From Venturia oleaginea (taxonomy: Eukaryota; Ascomycota; Dothideomycetes; Venturiales; Venturiaceae): a stretch of DNA of 64,000 bases. The stretch covers positions 186,001-250,000 of the forward strand of contig JABMLP010000003.1 of NCBI GenBank assembly GCA_013176395.1, given 5' to 3'. Under the pieces are notes generated by a model that ran no database searches, had not been told where the DNA came from, and saw only the letters and a program-made list of their open reading frames with translations. Shown one piece after another: positions 10,767 to 21,184 of this stretch (its first letter is position 1; each line of letters opens with the position of its first letter). Made by a program: the position numbers and the translations under genes.

Positions 10767-12908
10767 CTAAACCTTCAGCCTCTTTTCAGGCGGCGTATTT
10801 CCATTCTCCCCCTCTCCCTTTCTCTTCTTTTCAGCCGCCGCAATTGCGTCATCATTATCTCTAAAATTGGGTCCGTTCGCTGCTACAGGTGTCGGAAATG
10901 CCAGTGGACTGGGCAGCATATTGTCATCTCGCCCTCCGAATCCCCACTGGGCGTAAAAGCTCGACGGCGAGGGCAAAAGCTGATCAGAAACGAACCGACT
11001 TGGTAGTGCCGACATGGGAGTTTCGAGTTCATTTCTGCTCCCAAACTGTCCATTCACTTGCGGCGGAGGTGGACGTGCAAAAGGATTAGGCGGTCCTGTT
11101 GCGCCCGCGCTCAACAACGTCCCGGCACTCGGCGAGGGAGGAGGTAGCACAACACCAGTGTGGCCTTCTCGTATTGGAGTCATGGTCGCAGCGGCCGTCG
11201 CATGAGGCGAAGATCCGGCCGTTTTTTCATCTCCGGAATCTTCACTCGGAATTTGCACTTTTAGTCGAGGGCGTCGTGGATCAGATTGCATACTAGCCGT
11301 CCTACTTGGCGGTATGGGCGGATGTATACTAGGTGTTAGTGGAGTAGATGCGGTACGCTGTGGTTGACTGGTAGGCGGAGGCGGTTGCGGCGGACCAGAC
11401 AGTACCCCATTCACACTGTTTGGCCGGCCCATAGATGAAGTGTCAATTGATTGCGCGCGCGGTAAGTTCTCCACTTTGATCGTCACTGCAGGCTGTGATG
11501 TCGTGGGTTCTGCCTTACTTGAGCTGCCCCAATGCTGAGCCAATAACGAGCGGCTGTCATCAATGGGCGTAAATATACTGTGGTTCCTCGCTGCAGAGGA
11601 TAGAGGTTTGGGCTGAGGCATGGGAGGGCTATTGAAATGTGAATGTTGTGGTGGAGGCGAGTGCTGAGGCGGTCGTAGCATTTGCTGATCTTGTTGAGCT
11701 TGCTGAGCTTGTTGCTGAGCTTGCTGGTGCTGTTGCTGCTGAGCTTGCTGCTGTCGCTGATGCTCCTGTTGTGCTTGGACTTGAGCTTGAGCTTGTGCCT
11801 GTGCTTGGATTTGCTGTTGCCTTTGATGTTCTTGTTGTTGTGCGTGCTGCTGAGCTTGTTGTTGTTGCTGATGTTGCGGCAGACTTTGTGGATGCTGTGG
11901 TGGAGTTCCTTGAGGTGGGAAACTCGGAGGCATTGATCTATTTTGTTCTTGTTGGTAGACTTGCTGTACTTGAGCGTGTTGTGGAGGATGTTGCTGAGGA
12001 TGTGAGCCAGGGGGATACTGATGCTGTGGAAATGAGGGAGGTTGTGGTTGTCCAGAGTGGGGAGGCTGTCGCATATGCATTCCAGCGGCATTGGGGTTGT
12101 AGATAGGAGGATTGGGCATGTACGTAAAGTTGGAGTGAGGCTGCTGAGGAGGCTGAGAAGCTTGGGCGTGTTGCTGGCCAGGTATTGGAACAGCCAGATT
12201 TGAACTAGGATGCCGTACATGTGCACGCGAATCGGGTCTCGAGATATTGTGCGGTGGTTGCGGAGAAGGGCCTCGGTGAGGATGCTGGAAGCTGCCATTT
12301 CCCATAGGCGGCGAAGCAGATCCCATCGGTTGTCCAAAGTGTGGTCGATTTTGTAGGTGCTTGGCCATCATATGTGGTTGCGGAGGTGAGCGTGATTCTG
12401 GCCTCGGGTCTTCGCCCAAGTCCTCATCGTCGTCGTCGTCGTCGGCGTCTTTCTTGCCCATGAAGTCTTCAGGACCTTTGTGTTCGTGTGCTCCGCCATA
12501 CTGTCATCTCATGTCAGCATTGTTCTGATTAGGGCTCCTCAAGACGTGCCAGACCGATTGCCAACTGTGTGTGGCAAGGGTTGCGCAACTTCGTGAGAAT
12601 ACGTTCTGCCATGAATGCAGTAGTTTTGGACGCGACGTACATATTGATATCTTCCAATCGTCTCGTTTATGTCGCCCGAGGAGAATTCGTACAGCTTCTT
12701 GTTATGGCCGAAGATGATGACGGCCACGTCGACAGAGCAAAGAACGGATAACTCATGCGCCTTCTTGAACAGACCTCCTTTCCTCTTGAGGAACGTCCTA
12801 ACAGCAACTCGGTCAGTATGCAGCAGTGAAGTAGGGCGCGTCGTTGACTTACACGGAGCGATTCCTGTCATCCTTGATGGCCTTGATCTCAATCTTTCTG
12901 CGACCCAT
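10767..12908 (-). CDS. rlmA: MADS-box transcription factor RlmA/Rlm1
   Basis: Predicted 648 residues from three exons: 12908-12853, 12797-12641, 12500-10767. The MADS domain occupies residues 1-58: [18 protein letters not shown], then [20 protein letters not shown] across intron 1, and the [16 protein letters not shown] strand. The [14 protein letters not shown] signature separates it from Mcm1 (which has IEYI...ITFSKRK) and fits the MEF2-like Rlm1 class. After GRYQY and intron 2 come [18 protein letters not shown] and an Asp run. The remaining 500 residues are Gln/Pro/His-rich, including long Gln tracts around 11680-11900, and end in [20 protein letters not shown]. Rlm1 orthologues are activated by the Mpk1/Slt2 kinase of the cell-wall integrity pathway and bind CTA(T/A)4TAG-type sites; SP/TP kinase sites are frequent here. 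Confidence 0.95.
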
Positions 12909-15500
12909 GGTGAAGCAGCGGGCTTCAGGTTCCTACGCGCATGCGTGTCTTGGAAGCTGGCGACTGCAATGTCTGGCACTTGTGGCTCTCTGGTGTCGAT
13001 TGTGGTTATCAGTCTGGTGTAAGACGAGGTTCCTCGGGCGTTTCGGAAGCAGTGCTGTGGTGGGCAAGGGCACGGGGATATATCAACGTGCTCGAGGTGG
13101 TCAACAATGCGTACACTGGTCACAGCGACCTGCGCAAACGAGATTCGCGAGTCTTGAACTCTGGGTCGTGGAGTTGCGATTTTAAATATAGGCAGTGAAG
13201 GTTAGGTCGATGAGCCCACGCTTCTGTGTGGCTGGAAACGGGGGAGAGGCAATCGTCTCATTCTTTCCGGCTAATAATGCCGGCTAACCTCGACTCGGCG
13301 CAATTTGCTGACATTTTCTCTTCAAGCAGTCTATTTTCGGGCCTTTTCTCCCTTTGTGGCTAGCTGAACTTGGCCTGTCGATGATAGATGAATTCATGAG
13401 GGCATTCTCCTCTCTCGTTCGCCGACAGACGGAGCAATTTAGAATTGTGCTACAGACGACGGAAATATTTGTTGCCGGCTTCCATGCGGCTCAATTCAGC
13501 AATGAAGCACAATATGGAGAGTGGCGACTACTTCGAGCTTGTGAGCAGCGCCGTGTAGTTGGGCTGCTTTGGGAGATGCTATACTCCGTACTCCCAAGAA
13601 CCACAGTACAAACACAAAATCGCGTCGGCAGCGACTGTTGCATGACGCTGATCAGAGAGTCTACCAGAACAGAGGCTTGAAGCAAGTAAGGTCGCGTCCT
13701 GCTTCGCAATGGAGAAATTCAATTGTACCGCGGCTCGCGCCGTGTGATAGGTCTGATATCGGCACTGCATGAGTGTGCGTGCAGGTGCCTTGCTGATCTC
13801 TTCGAGCTTTTACTCCGTAGCCGAGCAATATGCACTGTGAGAAACTGCCAGTCTCAGCACGCATTTGAAGACTACTCCGTATTCTCACTGCAGGCGTGCA
13901 CCGAAGGCACCTGGAGAGCTCTTCCTGCATGCGCAAGCTGTTCGTTCCACTTACCAGTTGTTATCCCTTCTGCTTCCCGCGACAGCGCGCTCAACGTGTC
14001 CCAATCGCGCGTCGTGAATGAGGAGATGCGCGCCCTCTTATGGAACTCCAGGTTCGATCGATGGCACTCTGTTGGATTATGGTCTCCAATCGACCCTTCT
14101 CGAAGACGTGCGCGGGGCGGCCTATCTAAAAATACCCGTCTCATGCAAGTGTCCTGGTCTGCCTGCTGCCATGCCTGCCATGCAGCGGCGCAGCCTTTCG
14201 AAGCACGGATCAATATCGCGAATCTGTGGATGGGATGGGCGCGGGAGGCCATCAGTGACTTGGTACGTCTTCCAGAAGACGTTTCATGCTATTTATATAT
14301 TTAGGTTCGGGAAGAACAACGTCGCCTACTGGCTTCGTTGATCACTGATAACCTTGCAGGTGCAGTGGATGCTTGATGAGGCTCCTTGGGCCTGGTTGCA
14401 CTTACAGGAACACTTCTTTATTATCGGAAAGAAGCGCATGAGACCTAAATGGCATGGCAAGGGAGTTCCAAACTCTTAAGAGGTGAACAGGCTGATCAAC
14501 AAATGCCATGCAAGTCTCCATCTCACGTGCCCAGCAACGACTCGTCGCGTTGAAAGCGATCAACTCGACCATCATCACAAAAAGCAAGAATTGAGTGTTA
14601 TAGCCACCACCATCTGGCCAAGGCAGAGTTCCGTCACTGGAAGCAAGGGATGGAGTCTCTTCCGAACCCATTACTTCCAAATCATATCCCACTTCTTCCT
14701 CCTGGCTTCGATCCATCATTGCCATCCTCCTGCGGGTGCTTTGATGCAGTACCCAGATAATCTGTCTGGAGTTGGAATCGATCCTGATTGCGGCTGACTT
14801 TCAGCCTCGATTGGACCATGTCTGTGTCACTGCAGGAATTGGCGGCTTTACCCCAAGCTGGCTGAAGTTCTGGGATAAATCGACTTATGGGCTAGCAGGT
14901 ACCTGACACTGTTCAGGTTGAAAGGCATAAACTTGCTGCTCTCGTAACAGGAAAGCGAAATTCACATCGGCATGCAGGAACGTTCATCGACTAGAATAAC
15001 ACGGAATCTATTGGAGATTATTCATCCAGACTAAGCCTAGATGTTTGTATGCAAAATCAGTAAGCTCTATCAGCTAAAGGGAAAGAAACCCTCGAAGACT
15101 AGAAGAATTTAACGATGATCAAATTTGTTACACTCGATCATTGGCTGAAGCATGTCGTCCCTGGCTTTTGATGTGCAAAAGCTCCTCCTCCTCCAGAAAA
15201 GTGTGTATATCCTGGAAGACAATTACTAGACATGTAGCTACTCTATCTCCGATTCCTAAATAGATTGGGAAGGGAGAGAATGCGAGGCTACGGAGTAAAA
15301 GTATCCTCGTACGTGCCAAACTGCAACTGTAGTCAAACACTTTGCTCTTTCCATCCCAAGCTAGAAATATCAAGTTGATTGTCACCTGTTAACATGCGGA
15401 GATAATCAGACTCCGGAGTGTATACGAAGTAGGTGTTCAATAAAACTGGACCTGGCATGCAAGATTCACGGCCTTACTTCACAGGTTTTCTTAGCAGGTC
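12909..15500. other. Gene-poor region upstream of rlmA
   Basis: The first few hundred bases are the rlmA promoter and leader. From about 13.2 to 15.5 kb open frames are short and overlap on opposite strands, and none shows a domain. The sequence contains several copies of ACTCCGTA or its complement (about 13583, 13812, 13873, 15288). I see no conserved gene. Confidence 0.5.
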
Positions 15501-15932
15501 TTAGCTATTCAGCGGCCCCGCTATTGCTCCTCTTGCCTCGCGATGTACAACATTTGATTCCATTAAACAAGAATCTTCGCTAAAGACTGCGAGGGTGTGA
15601 GGAGTAATTGGTGAAGCTCGTAGTGGATGGCGAAATTCCCTCGTTATACGCTCGCTTCCAACACTCCAGAGGAGTCTGTGTATGGGGAGCTTTCCTCTGG
15701 CTGTGTTCCATGTACAGGTCTGCTCTCTCGTCGAGGAAGTGATCGTAGGATTGCTTTCAAGTAGCGGTGTTTCTGAAGGGTAGGTAGGCTCGAGATCGAT
15801 TTCATGAGATTCGGTGGTTTCTCGAGGTAAAGCGACCGGTCCGATATCTCTTCTGATGCCGCCTATGCTCAACAAGCCTTTGGTTCGGCGAAACTTGGAA
15901 GATGCAATGATTTCCTTCTTGTATCGATCCAT
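15501..15932 (-). CDS. Possible small hypothetical protein
   Basis: An open frame of 143 codons from ATG at 15932 (MDRYKKEIIASSKFRRTKG...). The frame stays open upstream to 16010, and an acceptor-like TAG at about 15961 suggests an upstream exon. The first half is rich in charged residues and looks protein-like (GLLSIGGIRRDIGPV; LEPTYPSETPLLESNP), the second half less so. No domain, signal peptide or membrane segment is evident. It could equally be chance or a decayed gene. Confidence 0.25.
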   Translation of the reverse strand: MDRYKKEIIASSKFRRTKGLLSIGGIRRDIGPVALPRETTESHEIDLEPTYPSETPLLESNPTITSSTREQTCTWNTARGKLPIHRLLWSVGSERITREFRHPLRASPITPHTLAVFSEDSCLMESNVVHREARGAIAGPLNS

Positions 15933-16396
15933 CTCTTCGTGCGTCAAGGGGTGACAGTGCCTATGGTAAGTACAAAGTGAGAGAATATGGCATCGCGCGC
16001 CTTCCTGCATCTTCTCATCCTTCGAGGAGAATGGTAAATTCGGTCAGCTGGTGGAGACTCTGCTCGACAGGTATTCACCACTAAGTTGGAGATGTTGTTC
16101 GCAGTTGGGTGGTGCTCGCCATGAATATTCGGTTGACGTTTTTATTGGTACATGACCCCTACAAAATAGAATATCCTTGATGTGTATTTGCTTCTGCACA
16201 CACTCATTCAATAGCTATCACCTTCCATCAAAGCATCCGACCGGATACAATCAAAAACAATAACACGATCGGTTGGCAGGTTTGTGAAGAGCTCGGGTTT
16301 GGAAAGGCAAGATTATGAACCTTGATATCACACTCCATGACCCCGAAGCAGGCAGCTAACGAAAAACATGTAACATCGATGACCACAGATCAACAT

Positions 16397-17848
16397 CTAC
16401 CCAAGAACTACTCCAATCTTTGAAAGACCCTCCTTCATCCATGCACCAATTACCTCCACATTCTGCTCAACAAGCTTACTACAAACCTCCCTGACAACCT
16501 TCCTCTTCTTCTCATGCTCAGTCCGGCTCATCTGAACAATCCGTTTCACAACATCCATCTCACTCTCCCCTTCTTCCTGTTTCCACACTGCATTCTCTTC
16601 GACATAGGTATAAGCTCCCAAAAGCTCGGTATTGGCAACTAAGGGTGCACCGGCAATCAGTGCCGCCGGAACAGTCGACGAAGCTTTGATATCATAGTAG
16701 TCTTTTGAGGCGAAAGAAGGTAAAAGCGTGAATGTGCGGGAGAGCAGCGTGTAGAAAGTCCTGTAATCGAGGTCTTCATCGAAGGAGACATGAGATTTAA
16801 GATGTTCGGGGACTTCAGGCTTGTTCTCCCCATGACCTATGAGGCGCAGCGTGATGTTGTGAGGTACCGATCGATTGTATCCCACGGAACGAGTCTGCGC
16901 AAGATCTATAATCTCGCCCAGCCCTTCAAAGGTAGAACTGTAGTCTCGCCTTGCAGGATCGTAGTTGCCTTGCAGTGCGAAGGTGAGACCTGTGTCACTC
17001 GCCATTGGTGCCTCGATGTCGACGGGAAAGACGGGATTCAGAGCGTTGACTAAAACAGACACATTTGTATCCCATTTTGGCACGCACTTTGTCCGAATGT
17101 GTTTTGCAGTGTGCTCACCCAGCCCAATCAGATGCACCCTCTCTTTCTCCACCCAAGGCCTAATCTTATCCACAAGTTCCCCTTCAACCCACCGATCGGC
17201 ATGATGTACAACACAAAACAGGAATGTTTTCCCTCCAGAAAGTAAGATATCGTATGCGTTCGCCAATTTCACAATCTCGATTTCACATGTTGCAGCCACC
17301 AAAATATGAGGAAATAGCGAGCCGTCAAGACTTGCTTCGAATGCACCAGATGGCTTGTCTGCTGCGATTGGGGATGAGATATTGAAGCCGTCAATAATGT
17401 CCGCAATTCCGTAGCGTTGGAGGAGTAGGTATGTGCTCATCTCCACGCCTTGTTGTTTCCCAAAAGCATGGATGAGTGCGGCTGTGACTTCATCGTGGCT
17501 GCCGCCTGATTCTGTGATGGCGATTCTTGTGAGCTCTGGTGTAACCGACTCGTCCACCTCTTGCTTCGTTTCATCCGGGCTAGTGTTCACTGCCGAAGCG
17601 GTGGGTAGCTGGGCGGGTATGTCGGTCAATGAGGGCTTATCGATGTGTGTGGGTGTTTCGAGGTCATGTCCAACATGCTTGACCTCGCTGCCGCTCGGTT
17701 TGAACTTCAACGGATGGTTGTCGTTGCTTGGTTCCACGGCGGGATAAGCATATCCCGAAGGTGAGCTACGATAGAAGAAAAGGCAGGTGATTGAGGTGAT
17801 GAGGAAGGCTAAGACCAAGAGGTTATGATATCGGCGCGGAAATGCCAT
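16397..17848 (-). CDS. Putative type II membrane glycosyltransferase (GT-B-like)
   Basis: Single-exon protein of 483 residues. Residues about 8-26 (LLVLAFLITSITCLFFY) form one N-terminal membrane anchor after a short basic tail, followed by a Ser/Thr/Pro-rich stem to about residue 110. The middle has Rossmann-like blocks (FPHILVAATCEIEIVKLANAYDIL; KTFLFCVVHH). The C-terminal third, with ITLRLIGHG, HVSFDEDLDYRTFYTLLSRT, and KASSTVPAALIAGAPLVANTE followed by LLGAYTY, resembles the nucleotide-sugar-binding half of GT-B enzymes. The family of such fungal proteins is poorly studied; Golgi glycan transfer is inferred from topology and fold hints. I do not recognise a named orthologue. Confidence 0.7.
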   Translation of the reverse strand: MAFPRRYHNLLVLAFLITSITCLFFYRSSPSGYAYPAVEPSNDNHPLKFKPSGSEVKHVGHDLETPTHIDKPSLTDIPAQLPTASAVNTSPDETKQEVDESVTPELTRIAITESGGSHDEVTAALIHAFGKQQGVEMSTYLLLQRYGIADIIDGFNISSPIAADKPSGAFEASLDGSLFPHILVAATCEIEIVKLANAYDILLSGGKTFLFCVVHHADRWVEGELVDKIRPWVEKERVHLIGLGEHTAKHIRTKCVPKWDTNVSVLVNALNPVFPVDIEAPMASDTGLTFALQGNYDPARRDYSSTFEGLGEIIDLAQTRSVGYNRSVPHNITLRLIGHGENKPEVPEHLKSHVSFDEDLDYRTFYTLLSRTFTLLPSFASKDYYDIKASSTVPAALIAGAPLVANTELLGAYTYVEENAVWKQEEGESEMDVVKRIVQMSRTEHEKKRKVVREVCSKLVEQNVEVIGAWMKEGLSKIGVVLG

Positions 17849-18257
17849 GGTTGAGAGGCTACATGTTGAGTTCTTGCCGGAGAAGACATGGTGTCAATCT
17901 CTCGAGGTTGTACAAGTGAAGGGCGGGAGGACACTCAACGAATGCATGACAGAAGCAGTAAGACCTAAATATAAGTGGATAGGCAGAAGATTCATCTTGG
18001 CAAGGCTGCGAACCTAATTGGTTGACGAGTAGCACCTATTTGACAACGCCTGCAAGTCCATCTAGCAACCAAAAATTAGTCTGCATATCTCAAAGATTAT
18101 TTTTTTAGCACTGGACTGGATCAAGAGGTTGAATAGTGCTCTAAAAATCTTCCAAAGCGCATTTAGCTTCGGACTACACAAAATAGATGCGCGCCCGCTC
18201 ACCATCTATCATTAACCAACACAAGAGAGCAAAAAGAGAGCATAAAAGAAAACTGAC
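17849..18257. other. Spacer between glycosyltransferase and tRNA-Gly
   Basis: About 400 nt. It includes the promoter side of the glycosyltransferase gene and, on the tRNA side, T-rich Pol III termination signals on the minus strand (TTTT at about 18249-18252). Nothing else is seen. Confidence 0.6.
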
Positions 18258-18292
18258 TGCGCTACCCAGGACTCGAACCTGGATCTCCAGCT

Positions 18293-18317
18293 GTCATTCA
18301 CATCACCTCACGGCTTA
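18293..18317 (-). other. Canonical 25-nt tRNA intron (37/38)
   Basis: Lies directly after the purine at position 37 (A) and before A38, the normal site cut by the tRNA splicing endonuclease. The anticodon stem closes perfectly once it is removed. Confidence 0.8.
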
Positions 18318-18334
18318 TGGAAGGCTGGAATGAT

Positions 18335-18389
18335 CTGCTTTCAGTTAGTTGTAATACTTAGATTCATAGAGAGATAAAGTCTAACGTAC
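18335..18389 (-). other. 55-nt spliceosome-like insertion in the D-loop of tRNA-Gly
   Basis: Begins GTACGT, has ACTAAC 12-17 nt before the end, and ends GAAAGCAG. These are optimal fungal donor, branch and acceptor signals, and the length equals that of nearby mRNA introns. It lies after tRNA position 20, between intact box A and box B. It is not at the canonical tRNA-intron position. Confidence 0.8.
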
Positions 18390-18409
18390 AACCCCTACAC
18401 TAGTAGCGC

Positions 18410-18805
18410 CAAATGGACTGATTCATGATAAAACTGTTACAAGATAAAAATATATATTGTAGCAGCCCCATGTGGGTATTGTGCATGGATGTCGCCCCTA
18501 TCGATACGACATCGCTTTGATGTTCCCTCGGCATGATAATCGAGCACAAGAGGCCATTGCTTGTGATAAATCTGAACGCTTGCTGCACCCTAACACAAAG
18601 AACTCTCGTGCAAGCGACTTGGGATATCCGATCTCTGGTCAACGATTTTATCCATTTTTGGTCAATGTCCAAAGTCAGGCCCTGTCAGGAACTGCGGCGT
18701 CGATCCGGAATACGTGCAAGGCCTCCGAGTGATCTTGACAGAGTAATATCCGAGTTAGAGCAACTCCAGTGTCGCAGAGATTGAGTAGATTGCAGTGTCG
18801 CAGAA
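18410..18805. other. Spacer downstream of the Zn2Cys6 factor
   Basis: About 400 nt, AT-rich near 18420-18470, without a credible gene. It contains the upstream flank of tRNA-Gly and the 3' flank of the transcription factor. Confidence 0.6.
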
Positions 18806-21184
18806 TTACATAATTGGGTTCTCTACTCCAGTATTCGGATCGATGAATGCCTGGTCGAACAGGCTAAGCTCGGCGTAATTTTCAAACTCGCCAATGTAGT
18901 CCGAGAAAAGCTCGTTGAATGCCGGAACGTCACTCCATAGGTCCGTGAGATCAGCCATCATAGTTTGATTATTTTCCCGCACCACGTTGGATTCCTGTTT
19001 CCGCAGCTTGTCAAGAAACTCGCGAGCAAAGTTGGCTGTTTTCATAGCAACTCTACATTCTTTCATCGTTTCGAGGGCATTAAGAGACTGCTCAATGTAC
19101 AGCAACAAGTCGTAGTCCCAACGAGAAGGGAAGGGCTTTTTCAGTTCGTAGACCAGAAGGACCGACATTCCGAAAGACAGGTACACGGTATTGTAGTACC
19201 TGTATGTAGGTTAGCCACGAATCTTAATAATTCCCTGCATTGTAAGCACCTACCAGGTACGCATAGAGAAGTGCATTTGGTATGTGTCATGAATTATCCT
19301 GATTATTTCAACAGCAGATTCCACACATTTCTCGGCTTCCTCAATCAATTCAGGGGAAAGTTTCGATTTGCTACTCGCTTTAGTCGCTAGCTGGAAGAAC
19401 GGATGGAAGAGCACCATTTTGACGTGTAGATACCCTGCGACAAGTCAGCACACAGCCAGTCTCTCTTCGCGGATGTGGGCAAAATGACTGACGTATATTC
19501 AAGACGAAAAGTTGCAGTTTAGTCCATTGTTGATCGTGTCTGAAGCCAGAATTGAGAACGTCTATCCTTGAGTTGGGTCGAATCTTTTGTGGAAGCTGGG
19601 CTAACCAATCATTCAAATTACGTTCCAACTTTCTCGCTTGGCCTAGCCTCTCTACCAGTTTGATGGCATTCTGGTTAACGCCAGCAGTAACATCTCGTAT
19701 GACCATAGACAATTCAAGAGTGACACGAACTATGTCGGTCTCGCTGCCATTCAATTTCGGTACTGGCCTGTTATGGTAAAAATCCGATCCCAAAGTATCG
19801 GGCCTCCCCAATGCAAAACTGAGCTCGACTTCCAGACTATACAGCGCCCACCATGTTCTCGCCACCTGAAGTGTGGCTGAATCTTGGGGGAAATCTTTCA
19901 CCCGAAACACTGTCAGCCGATTGATCCCACAAGTGAGAGCTGCTCGTATTCCCATCCCCAAATAAGTATATGCAAGATTCAAGTCTAGCTGAGCCTGGCA
20001 AACCTTGGCGAGAATGAATAAAGCTTGTACGGTGGTCATATTTGGAAAAGATCCCGGCCGACCAAGGGCTTCTTCAGCTTTTCGGAAAAGCAGGAGAGTC
20101 CATTCGCAGCGGCCTCTTCCACCGAGACTCTCTTCGTTCCAAGTGTGCGTCAGTGCCCCAAGCGCCAGTATGGCGAAGTAAACTGCTTTATGACTCCTCT
20201 CCATAGCCTCACCTTGGCCATCCCAAAGTTTTTGACTTCTAAGAAGAATCTGATCTTTGTCAAAGATGGGATGAATGCAATGGTGTGAGGCGAAGTAAGC
20301 TTCCTGAAATACAGAGGCCTGAAGGGGGTAGAATTCATCGGTGGTGTGTGGCTCGACAATCCATGGTGGAGTTTCCTCGTGGTCGATAAAGGCGTCGTTG
20401 TGGAGTTCTGTGACCAAAGAGCGGTCTGATTCAAGACTTGTGATGGCAGGAGGCGTAGTGCTGACGACTGGAAGACTCGGCTCGATAAACTTTCGCAGAC
20501 GCTCAAGAAATGCTATCGAAGATGTCTGACCGTGGTATTCAAAAGCCATCGTTTTCGTATTAATGTCCATAACCTCGTTATTTATCGTCTCAGCTTCAAT
20601 CATGCCGTGCTCACTCGCCCCGGCGGAGTTCTGGACCGCTTGGTTGGTATTCAAACAGCCAGAGCCAGTATCAAAGCTCTCAGGGGTCTCAAGCTGCTCC
20701 TTCAAACTTGATTTCTTGCTCTTCTGACGATCCGAATCGACACGACATGCTTTGAGATCATCGTTGATGTATAGACCTTGAGAAAGCAGAGCAGCTTCTG
20801 CTGCTACAAGCCGTCTCTCAAGCTTCTTAGCATACCTGACAATGTTCAACACGTGTGATTGCAATCAATGTTCACAAGAAGTCCTTACGCAACAGAATAG
20901 TGGCCAATATCATGCTGCTTCGGTGAACCCTGGTAAACACAATCGACACCTTGCCCTGTTTATTCTCAGTGAGCAGTCCATGCTAAATTACTCAGTGTGC
21001 CTACTTACTTTGGCAATGCACGCAAGGAAGGTCGCCGTCGCACTTGTATTTCTTTGCCCGGCACAAATTGCAAGCTGGCGGTGGTTAGCTGAGATAATGA
21101 GTGATGCTGCGGACAGGAGAGGTGATTACCTTGGACTGCTCTCGGCCTCCTCAGTGGCTTCCGGTCGGCTGCTGAGGATGGCAT
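18806..21184 (-). CDS. Zn2Cys6 transcription factor with fungal_trans domain
   Basis: Predicted 701 residues from six exons: 21184-21130, 21074-21009, 20955-20889, 20835-19493, 19434-19254, 19199-18806. All introns are 50-75 nt and keep frame. The binuclear zinc cluster is at residues 20-46: Cys20, 23, 30, 36, 39 and 46 (ACNLCRAKKYKCDGDLPCVHCQ), with an intron falling inside the cluster. A short coiled linker (YAKKLERRLVAAEAAL) follows. The middle homology region, from about residue 235, includes HHCIHPIFDKDQILLRSQKLW, AVYFAILALGALTH and MTTVQALFILAKVCQAQ, a typical fungal_trans core. It is a nuclear sequence-specific regulator; the target is unknown. It is divergent from the dehydrogenase gene at 21996, sharing an 811-nt promoter region, so that gene is a candidate target. 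Confidence 0.93.

Larger units (their letters stand above)
18258..18409 (-). tRNA. tRNA-Gly(UCC) with two insertions
   Basis: Read on the minus strand, three segments (18409-18390, 18334-18318, 18292-18258) join to a 72-nt tRNA. The acceptor stem GCGCTAC/GTAGCGC pairs 7/7, the anticodon stem CCAGC/GCTGG 5/5, the T stem CCAGG/CCTGG 5/5 with loop TTCGAGT, and the discriminator is A. The D arm TAGTGTAGGGGTT/ATCAT is of the glycine type. The anticodon loop is CTTCCA plus A with anticodon TCC (reads GGA and other GGN codons). Box A (TAGTGTAGGGG) and box B (GGTTCGAGTCC) are intact, and TTTT follows 6 nt after the 3' end. A 55-nt insertion splits the D loop and a 25-nt intron sits at position 37/38. 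Without removing the 55-nt piece no anticodon arm can be formed. Confidence 0.88.

Noticed and set aside
11639..12106. Val/Ala-rich frame opposite RlmA
   Set aside because: Antisense shadow of the Gln tracts in RlmA.
18335..18409. Alternative tRNA fold using TTAGA/TCTAA as anticodon stem
   Set aside because: It would leave a 17-nt loop with no sensible anticodon and a 75-nt variable region, whereas removing the GT-AG insertion gives a standard glycine tRNA.
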